DNA from: Dastarcus helophoroides
Taxonomy: Eukaryota; Arthropoda; Insecta; Coleoptera; Bothrideridae
Length of the DNA: 64,000 nucleotides
Reading direction: 5' to 3'
NCBI GenBank assembly: GCA_028583605.1
Contig: CM053337.1
Location: 25,592,162-25,656,161 of the forward strand
Part shown: positions 55,980 through 64,000 of the stretch, piece after piece
Position numbering within the stretch: position 1 is the first letter of the stretch
How the letters are laid out: every line of letters starts with the position of its first letter
Program-made: the position numbers and the translations under genes
Notes under the pieces: generated by a model
The model's database searches: none
The model's input: the letters and a program-made list of their open reading frames with translations, nothing else
Told to the model about the DNA's origin: nothing

Positions 55980-56425
55980 GGTATTTTTCACTTCTACTTT
56001 ATGGGTTTTAATTTTTTTTGTTTTTAAGTTTAATCTACTCGCAAGGGGTAACCCCATTATGCTTTTATAGCACTGCGAGTAGGATCCGGAAACAAGGATA
56101 GATGGCGATAAACCGCCTTCTTAAACAAAGATTGGTTGTAATTTTTGGGGAAAATTCCTTTCGTTAGCAAGTTCCATAACTTGGAAGTTCTATAGAAAAA
56201 AGAGCCTCCGTAGACAGAAGTCCTCACTGTGTCAAGCTGAACCGCACAGGAATTTGCTGTCTCCGACTGTCTAGTATGCCTCAAGAATTTTGCACTTGGG
56301 GGGATCAATCCTATTAGTTCCTGCAAGCATCTTCCATGAAGATGCTCGTGAAGATGTTTTAAGTCCCTAATACTTTTAAAAGTCCAAGTAGGGTCGCTTT
56401 GTATAGAATCCCCAATTAAGCACAC
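55980..56425 (-). pseudogene. LINE-A ORF2 C-terminus and 3' end, minus-strand copy
   Basis: The minus strand encodes LHEHLHGRCLQELIGLIP, FLRHTRQSETANSCAVQLDT, GGSFFYRTSKLWNLL, FPKNYNQSLFKKAVYRHL and LFPDPTRSAIKA, the last part of a Jockey-type ORF2. It is less damaged than the copy at 5.9-6.2 kb, with which it shares CALHLDTVR-type segments. The 3' tail (GGGGTTACCCCTTGCGAGTA, GATTAAAC, then an A-rich stretch) marks the LINE end near 56010. The LINE is strongly 5' truncated near 56425. Confidence 0.85.
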
Positions 56426-56691
56426 AAAACTAAAAAAGCATTTTACACATTACACCCGTTCAATCAGTCTCAGTCTTACCACGATTTTATTATTTTTTGA
56501 ATTGTTCTCCACCTGCTTAATTAGTATATCTAATCTGGAGTCTCATTTTTGATAAAATATTATAATATCTCGCGCCCGCGAAGGCGATTGTTATGCACCT
56601 CATACTGTCGAGAATCGAGGAATGCATGCCAATCGACAGATGGTCCCGCTAAGTTCCAATAGCCGCTTTCTAGCCTCACCGGTTTGCTATC
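56426..56691. other. Spacer, no feature seen
   Basis: Unremarkable sequence between LINE-A and the hAT-2 target site; a slightly GC-richer patch at 56575-56690. Confidence 0.4.
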
Positions 56692-56699
56692 GTCTAGAT

Positions 56700-59686
56700 C
56701 AGGGATGGCGAACCAATGGCACGCGTGCCACAAGTGGCACGTTTGAAAATTTTCATGGCACGAACAAAAACAAAATTATTTTTTTTTGTAAGTTATCTGT
56801 TATGATAGAAATGAACTAAAAATTATTAATCTACACTTAATTTATAATTTATGATATAAATTTGTATTACTGAATACCTATCTTAGTAGGTTAACTAGAA
56901 CCGTCAAATTATACATTTTATTATTAAAATATCGCATAAATGCTCTCGAAGTATATAAAGATGCGCATTAGATAAAATTTTTTGCATATCCAGTTTCGCC
57001 TTCTAATGTTATTGCATGTTGTTGCCATCACAGCGCTCGAATCAGACGACAGACTGCATTAGTAATTTTTAGTAAACCGTCGTCTTTAAAAATTCAGTGA
57101 CTTGTTAAAAAATATAACCGTTTATTGTAAATAGATATAGTGTTATTTTTAGGTAAATATTTTTACATATTATTTCATATTTTATGTTCTGCATTCGTTT
57201 GCAAGAACATATTGCGTCACGACTAAAGTTTTACCTGAAACAATCTTAAGGTATTAAAAGTTACTAAACTTATAATTTATTTTGCTTATTTTTGAACAAT
57301 AAAATATTTTAATATTGTATAACATTACTTTATCATTAAATCAGTGTAAAATATAGAAATAATTATTAAAATTACCTTGAATTAATATATTATTTATTAT
57401 TTTCTTGTGTTGGTAATATTTTTATTATTTTAATATGTGACGAAATATGTTCTTGCAAACGAATGCAGAATAAATTATTTATTTTATTACAATATTATTA
57501 AAATATATATTTCTTAGAATTTCTTATTATGGCTAGTTCAATGAAAAAATCGAAATTATCCGAAACATGTAGTAGCAGAGAATTTCAAGCTTGATGGACC
57601 GATAGATACGGTATGATTGAAAAGGACAGTAAAGCAATTTGTATTTTATGTTCTAAAACTGTAGTCTATAGAACATCTTAATTATGAAACTAACCATAAA
57701 TTTCTTCTCGATCGAAGTGTAGAAGAGCAAAAGGAGTTTATATCAACGTGCCTTAAAAAATAAAAATGCTCAAACTACTTCTTTAATGAAATATATTGGA
57801 ACTCAATGAAACATCACTGCTGCTAGTTATCGAGTTTCAAAAAATATTGCTCAATATGCGAAACCTTTTAATGAAGGCGAATTTTTAAAGGATGCTTGGT
57901 TGCAATGTGCACTATACTTATTCGATGATTTCTAAAACGAAGAAAAAATTATTCAAAGAATGAAAGATATGCCGACAGCTAGGAATACAGTGAAAGAGAG
58001 AATTTTGGGTATGGCGGAAAATGTAAATTTTCAACAAAAAATTCATATAAAGTCTTGCGATTTTATATTCATTTGCCTTGACGAGTCTACCGGCGCAACA
58101 GGCTCTGCTCGCTTAGCAATTTTTGTACGTTACTCTCTTCAAAACAATATTAAAGGAGAGTTAATAAGTTTATCAATATTAACAACAACAACAACAACAA
58201 AAGGATTAAACATTTGTAATGCAGTTATAGATGCATTGGAAAAAAGAGAAATATGTCCTTCTAAAATTGTGTCAGTTACAAATGACGGTGCCCGCAGCTT
58301 AACTGGACGGGAAAATGGATTTATAAATTTATTTACAAAACGTATTGGACACACAATTCTTGATTTTCATTGCATTATTCACCAACAAGCGTTAAGTGCC
58401 AAAACAGGTTTAAAAATGTTTGACGATATTTTGAGTTTTGTAACAAAATTAGTCAATTTTATATCAGCACGAGCACTGAATAAAAGAAAATTTCAAGAAT
58501 TGTTAAACGAAGTAAACTCGTCGTACAATAGCTTACTTTTATACAATAATGTACGCTGGTTAAGCCGCGGAAATGTTTTGCAGAATTTGTAGATTGTTTG
58601 GAGGAAATAAGATTATTTCTAAATAATGAGAACATTATTCACCAATACAATCAATTATTGGATGTAGAATGGCTAGCAAAGTTATATTTCTTCACTGATT
58701 TATGCTCTCACTTAAATGAATTAAATATAAAACTACAAGGTGTTAATAAAACAATCATTATAATGTTTGACTTAATCAAAGCGTTCGAAGTCAAATTACA
58801 GATTTTTAATCGTGATATTCTTTCAGATTCATATAAAAATTTTCCGAATACAAAAATTTTTTTCTGAAAGTGAATGTCACGAAAAGCCAAATAAAGAGTC
58901 ATTAACGAAAGGGTTTTCCATGGTAATTCAATCCCTGATTCAGGAATTTTCTGCAAGATTTACGCAGTTCAAAGAATCTGAAGAAATTTTAAAATTTATT
59001 TTATATCATGATACAAGTACCATTTGAAAAATTAAATTTAAAACTCCTTGAGTGGTTAAATTTAAATTAATTAGAAATGGAATTAGTTGTATTTCAGTCA
59101 AGTACCATATGGAATCAAAAATTTGTTGATTTAAGAAATGATTTAGAAATTATTGAAAGTAATCGATTATTGGATAAAATAAATAAAATTGCAGAAGATA
59201 TAATTCTAACTACATGGAATTCAATTCGTGACAGGTTTAATTGTTTAAAAATATTAGCAAAGGCAATTTGATCAATATTTTCATCGACGTGGGCATGTGA
59301 ATCTCTATTTTCAGAATTAAATTTTATAAAAAATAAATATAGGAATAGAATGACGGGTGAGTCGAGCTCTGCATGCGTACTGTTGAAATTAACTAAATAT
59401 GAACCAGATATTAAATCTTTATCATCTTGTGCACAGCAACAAAAATCACATTAAAAACAATTGTTTTTAACGTGAATTTTGTTTCTAGCATATTGCTTTT
59501 TGTAAAACATTGATAATAGAAAATTGTTTAAAGAAGAATTACTTTTATTTGTTTATTTAATTATATGTACGTATAGTTTCACCACGCTAACATTTCGAAT
59601 GAAATTTTATTGTGGCACGTAACCTGTTTAAAGAAGAATTTTTTTGACTTTGTGGCACGGACGTCAATAAAGGTTCGCCATTCCTG
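56700..59686 (+). mobile_element. hAT-2: hAT element with decayed transposase
   Basis: The ends are CAGGGATGGCGAACCAATGG at 56700 and the inverted GGTTCGCCATTCCTG ending at 59686, 14 of 15 bases matching. Just inside, TGGCACGYGTGCCAC-type words occur at both ends (GGCACGCGTGCCACAAGTGG; TTTGTGGCACGGACG, ATTGTGGCACGTAACC). The flanks are GTCTAGAT at 56692-56699 and 59687-59694, a perfect 8-bp target duplication. The 2,987-bp element contains one degenerate transposase gene. TTCTTGCAAACGAATGCAGA at about 57450 is the inverse of a segment at about 57190, an internal inverted pair. Confidence 0.95.
57529..59453 (+). pseudogene. hAT transposase pseudogene (BED finger / ZBED5-GTF2IRD2-like lineage)
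   Basis: A start at 57529 gives MASSMKKSKLSET and a BED-type zinc-finger region (WTDRYGMIEKDSKAICILCS) with a TGA before it and a small deletion after it. After frameshifts and stops around 57740-57960 a long frame (57960-58592) carries the RNase H-like catalytic part: CLDESTGATGSARLAIF, VTNDGARSLTGRENGF, FHCIIHQQALSAKTG and NNVRWLSRGNVLQ. A frameshift near 58590 leads to MEEIRLFLNN, YHQLLD/WLAKLYFFTDLCSHLN. The C-terminal dimerisation segment (WACESLFSELNFIKNKYRNR) ends at 59453. The order and motifs match hAT transposases of the ZBED5/GTF2IRD2 type. At least five disruptions make it inactive. Confidence 0.85.
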
Positions 59687-59694
59687 GTCTAGAT

Positions 59695-59984
59695 GGACTT
59701 CAAATTGACGGTGCAGGGGTGCATGCGACTACAGGACAGGTCTATGCGACAACGGACTACATTTTTTAAATGAGGCTTCAAGTTTGAGGGAGCATTAATT
59801 ATTGATTGTCACTTTCTGATATGTTTAAAAACAAATATCTACTATTTATCTATATCTATACTTAATATTGTAAAGAGAGAACTTCTGGTCGACTGAAAAA
59901 CCTAATCATCAATGCAGAGCGGAAACTACCAAGTCAGAAACAGGAAATTGAACAGTAGGTTCCTTGGTAAGGGTCTACAATAAG
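59695..59984. other. Spacer, no supported feature
   Basis: AT-rich sequence; nothing recognised. Confidence 0.4.
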
Positions 59985-60580
59985 GGGATTTTTAAAGATT
60001 CGTATACTTAGGGGGTAAAAAGGGGGTAAAATTGTGTTTCGAAATTAGCATGGAACAAAGTTAATACTGCATTCTATAACCTACCAAAATTTTGTGTAAA
60101 TAATTCCTGATGGATACGTGTTTTGCTGAGTTTATCAATTCGACTCCCAAAGGGTTGAACTCGAGTATTTAAATGAGTATGGAACAAAGTTAATAATACG
60201 TTTTATAAACCAAAAGTGAAGCAATCCATGAAAAAAATTAAACATGTATTTGTCCAAATTTTACAATTCCACACTCAAGTGGGTAAAGAGGGTTATTACA
60301 GTTGGTATGTAAAATATTTAAAAAAACCTTTTCTTTGTGAAGACTATATGAATTAAATTATTGAATCCATACTGGACCATTTTAATAATTTCAGTTTCAA
60401 ATGGTAAAAGAGGGCACATCACATTTTGATTGCAATAAAATTAGAAGAACAGTTTATAATTTAATTCTCTGTAAAAAGTATACGAATGTATAGTATATGA
60501 AAGCAGTGACTAAACATGTACTTAGTCGATTTTAAAAATTCAAATCCTAAGGGGGTGAAAAAGGATGTTAAAAGGATAAT
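59985..60580 (+). repeat. Degenerate tandem repeat, about 130-140 bp unit, four to five copies
   Basis: A G-rich landmark (CTTAGGGGGTAAAAAGGGGG at 60007) recurs in altered form at about 60147, 60276, 60405 and 60548 (CAAAGGGTTGAAC, CAAGTGGGTAAAGAGGG, ATGGTAAAAGAGGG, CTAAGGGGGTGAAAAAGG). Each is preceded by an ATACGTGTTTT or ACATGTAyTT-like word and a TTTTAAAAATTC-like word, and ATGGAACAAAGTTAATA follows two of them. Such units with a GGGGGT block are seen in dispersed satellites of insects, but I name no family. Confidence 0.65.
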
Positions 60581-63465
60581 AAAAAAATTAAAAATTTCCT
60601 TTTAAATCTTTATTAGCTTTTAAAAAACAATTTTGTTTCAACAAGATGAAATGTTAAGAAGTCGAAATTTTCAAAAAACTTGGTAGGAGTCAACATTTTG
60701 AAAAACGCTAAAATTTTCAAAAAAAAAATTAAAATCTCAAAAAGGTAAACATTTTTAAACCAGGATGACTTCAGACTTTGTAAGAAATCGAAATTTAAAA
60801 AAATACTCGAATTTTTCAAATAATATTCGAAATTTAGAGAAAAAGCCGAAAAGTTCTACCTTTCCAAAGAAACAGTGAACATTTGGAGAAGTCGACAAGT
60901 TGAAAAATAATGAATTTTAAATAAAAGTGAAAATTATGAAAAAGATAGAAATTTTTAAAGTTGACATATTGAAATAAAAATAATGTAAAAAAGTTTAGAA
61001 TGGTCAAAATTTACAAGGAAAAAATATCAACATTTTTTGTAAAAAAAAACACATTTTGAAATAAAAATCGAAATTTCAATCAAATTTTGAAAAAAATACA
61101 TTCTACAAAAAGTCGACATCTTAAAGACATTAAAATCTCAAAAAAGATCAAAATTCTTAAACCAGAATGACTTCAGACTTTGTAAGAAATCGAAATTTAA
61201 AAAAAAGTTGAATTTTTCAAATAATATTCGAAATGTAGAGAAAAAGTCGAAATGTTCTACCTTTCCAAAGAAACAGTGAACATTTGGAGAAGTCGACAAG
61301 TTGAAAAATAATGAATTTTAAATAAAAGTGAAAATTATGAAAAAGATAGAAATTTTTAAAGTTGACATATTGAAATAAAAATAATGTATACAAGTTTAGA
61401 ATAGTCAAAATTTAAAAGGACAAAATATCAACATTTTTGTAAAAAAAAAACACATTTTGAAATAAAAATCGAAATTTCAAAATTTTGAGAAAAATACATT
61501 TTACAAAAAGTTGACATTTTTAAAGGTTCAGAATTTAAAAGAGGTTAAAGTTTCCACAAGAGTAGACTTTTTTAAAAGTCAGAAAGTTAAACACTGAGAG
61601 ATCAAATTAAATTTATAAAAAACGATGAAAATTAAAAGAAAAAGGAAATTGCGAGAAAAGACCGTAAATTCCTAATTGGAAAAATTTCTTAACAGCCGAA
61701 ATCCTGCAGCAAAGTAAGAATCTTTAGGAAAATCGAAAATTCTGAACAAAACTCGAGATTAAAAAAAAAGTCAAAATCCTGAAAAAGGTTAAACTTTTAA
61801 AATATTCAAGCTTCTAAAAAAGTCAAAATGTTTGACAAAAAGTAAACTTTATAACAAAGCCGAAATTATCCAAAAAAAGTAGAGTTTTTCAAAAAAGTCA
61901 GAGTTTTTAGGAAAAGTAAAAACATGTTGTGTTGAAAGTCGATATTTTGAAACGAGAATTTAAATTTTCAGAATATTTGAAATTCACAAAAAATGAAAAT
62001 TTAGAGAAAAGTCAACATTTTAAAAAAGTAAAAAAAAATTGACTAGAAGTTTTCAAAAAAAGTATAAATTATCAATAAAGTCGAAATTTTCAAAATTAAA
62101 CTTATCTAAAATTTAGAATTGACAAAAGAATTTTAACATTTCAATAAAAAATAAATCTTCGGAAAAAGTGGAAATTTTCAAAAAATAAAGTCAAAATTTT
62201 GAATAGGTAAAAATTTTGAAAACAAGTTGCAAGTTTGAGAAAATGTTGATATTAAAACAGGTGGAAATTTTATAAACACTGGAAACTGAAATTTTCAAAG
62301 AAAAATCAAAATTTTCACAAAAATCGAAATTTTCAAAGTGTGTTATAAAAAATAAATTTTTTAATGGATGTCAGTTTTTAAAAAATTCAAAACTTTGAGA
62401 AGGTCAATATTTGAGACAAAATTTAAATCTGAAAAGAGTAGATAATTTGAAAAATTCAAAAATTTTAATTAACTAAAAATCTCTAAAATGGTAAAATTTT
62501 TCAAAACAAAAATAAAAATTTCGAAAAAATGTGGAAATTTTTTAAATAAATGAAAAGATATTTAAAGGTTGCAGTTTTAAAAAAAATGTTAGTGATTAGT
62601 GAAAAAGTCAATATTTTTGAAAGTTGAAATTTTCAAGTAGAATTTTGCAAAAAAGTTGAAAACTTTCAAGTAAGGTGAAAAATAAAAAAGCAGTTTTTGA
62701 AGTGAAAATTTAAAAAAATAAAATTCAGAAAAAATCAATATTTTCTAAAGTTTAAATTTTCAAAAAAGTATAATCTTACAAAAATGGTCAAAATATTCAC
62801 ATAAAGTGGAAATTAAATTACAAATTTGGAAAAATTACCATTTTTTAAAAATAAACATTTTAAAAAAGTTACAATTTTCAAAAATAACAGAAGAATTTTT
62901 TACAAAAAAAGGTCAAAACTTTGCAAATGTCAAAAATGTGAAAATCGAAGTTTTGAAAAATTGGATGTTTTTGAAAACTTTGAAAGTTTCAGAAAAGCAG
63001 TATATTTCAAAGAAAATTTCGAGAAGAAGCCGAAATTTTGTAAAAAGTGAAATGTTTCAAAAAATATCAAACTTTTGAATGAAGTGAAAATTTTGAAAGA
63101 GTTAAACTTTTCAAATTAAAGTTAAAATTTTAAAAAAATGTCTAAGTTTTCTAAATACGTCGATATTTATAGGGAAAGTAGAAATTAAAAAAAAATCTGA
63201 ATTAAAAATTCTGCAATTCCAAATTCTCCAATAAAAGTAAAAATTTTCAAGAAGATTCGAATGTTTTAAGAAGCCCAAATTCTTGGAAAAAGTTGAAACG
63301 CTTAATGGTCGAAGTTTCAAAAAAGTCAATTATTTGTGAAAAAGTCTAAATTTTAAGTCAAGGTTTTCAAAATAAAAGATCAAATTATGAAACCAACATT
63401 TTAAAAAAAATCTAAAATGAAGAAATACCTAAATTTAAAAATAAAAGCCAAAATGATTTTATTAA
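60581..63465. repeat. AT-rich array with a 402-bp tandem duplication
   Basis: Purine-rich polarity on + throughout. The block starting at about 60735 is repeated at about 61137 with a period of 402 bp: GACTTCAGACTTTGTAAGAA at 60768 and 61170, GTTCTACCTTTCCAAAGAAA, CAGTGAACATTTGGAGAAGT and GTCGACAAGTTGAAAAATAA in both. Similarity is lost after about 61510. All open frames here (for example 62806-63078) are Lys/Asn/Phe-rich by-products. Confidence 0.75.
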
Positions 63466-64000
63466 GCTAAATTGATTGAATATATTCATTTAATCAATGC
63501 TCCTTTATAAAAATATTAGTTAAAATCTTTATAACTTTGCCATCTACATCTCAGGGTCAGAACTGCAACATCAATTTCAACAACCCAGCATATTTACGAA
63601 CCGCAGTTTAGCCAAGAAACGAATCACTGGATGTTTACTATAGTTCTGCAAGGCTGAACAGATGGCACAATAAGTACTATTTTGTATAGATTTATTTTAT
63701 TTCCGGTTTAAAGGATGAAAATAAATGAAAAATAAATAAAAATTGAAGTATTAGTGCATTTAAGCAGGATCACAGGAGACAAATTTAGCGGATTTCTTTA
63801 TCGTTTCGATTTCAATATCGATATAACGATATATCCTGGAATCCTGAGGCTTCAAATTGAAAGTGAAAATGTACACCAATAAAATTAAAATTAGAACTAA
63901 AATTAAAACTAAACAGTCTTCGAGGCTGACGACACAAATGAAAACTTAAAACTAGGAAATATTAGTGCCTGTGTGATGTAGTTCGAACTTCGAACCCACA
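63466..64000. other. Intergenic, no supported gene
   Basis: Array character fades. TATCGATATAACGATATATC at 63818 resembles the subterminal words of hAT-3 but no terminal repeat or partner was found in the window. Confidence 0.4.

Noticed and set aside
60001..60025. GGGGGTAAAAAGGGGGT as a telomere-like repeat
   Set aside because: It is one landmark per ~130-bp unit, not a short tandem telomeric repeat such as TTAGG.
63810..63840. Right end of another hAT-3 copy
   Set aside because: Only the TATCGATA-type words are shared; the terminal TGCATCCCTA is absent and no left partner is in the window.
63980..64000. tRNA T-arm-like GTTCGAACTTCGAACCC at the window end
   Set aside because: It is a small palindrome without an upstream anticodon or D-arm structure.

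Overview
This window looks like a stretch of AT-rich animal, most probably insect, genome that has become a graveyard of nested mobile elements. Pointers to an insect are a 1.3-kb mariner with D,D34D geometry, Jockey-type non-LTR retrotransposons, a pogo-like element whose protein ends in a PHD finger, short GT-AG introns in the few host-gene-like stretches, and no prokaryotic operons, Shine-Dalgarno sites or rRNA. The species cannot be named from the sequence. Most open reading frames are chance frames in AT-rich repeats. I found no tRNA, rRNA or CRISPR.

Roughly 40% of the window is a peculiar low-complexity DNA: kilobases of degenerate A/T runs punctuated by GTCGAAATTTT / AAAATTTCGAC words, each tract with a clear strand polarity (purine-rich on + at 2.6-5.7, 8.1-9.95, 34.2-35.6, 50.9-53.9 and 60.6-63.5 kb; pyrimidine-rich on + at 10.0-10.9, 18.5-22.0, 22.7-23.4, 31.4-34.2 and 39.3-44.3 kb). 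At least two of these tracts lie exactly between hAT-type terminal inverted repeats: 2464-5916 (8-bp target duplication matching at 7 of 8) and 31158-35797 (diverged duplication). A third, about 50240-54310, has hAT-like inverted CCCGGGAT-rich ends. The tracts seem to grow by tandem duplication of 0.4-0.6 kb blocks.

Layout: 0-1.1 kb, foldback retroelement remnant and a weak hypothetical gene; 2.2-6.3 kb, 3' end of a Jockey-type LINE (LINE-A) split by the first hAT element; 6.9-13.1 kb, solo LTRs, a foldback element and an array; 13.5-17.1 kb, a second foldback and a degraded LINE-A copy with endonuclease and reverse transcriptase remnants; 18.3-23.5 kb, arrays, a solo LTR, a copia Gag fragment and microsatellites; 23.5-26.1 kb, LTR-like DNA, a candidate two-exon host gene on the minus strand and a mariner broken by a single stop codon; 27.3-30.4 kb, a second LINE (LINE-B) interrupted by two further insertions; 31.2-35.8 kb, hAT with array; 37.2-38.5 kb, two solo LTRs in tandem, one carrying a GC-rich hairpin-forming insert; 39.2-44.7 kb, array with foldbacks; 45.7-46.1 kb, solo LTR; 47.3-49.1 kb, pogo-like element with its catalytic domain deleted; 50.2-54.3 kb, hAT-like element with array; 56.0-56.4 kb, LINE-A 3' end on the minus strand; 56.7-59.7 kb, hAT element with a decayed BED/hAT transposase and a perfect 8-bp duplication; 60.0-60.6 kb, a degenerate ~130-bp tandem repeat; 60.6-63.5 kb, another array.

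Two families deserve attention. One is a dispersed foldback family (eight copies or pieces) whose centre carries a hammerhead-ribozyme-like core with covarying stem II bases; two copies have perfect 12-bp target duplications, which fits Penelope-like retrotransposition. The other is a set of solo LTRs (six related copies plus one divergent) that insert with 4-bp duplications of the form RTAY.
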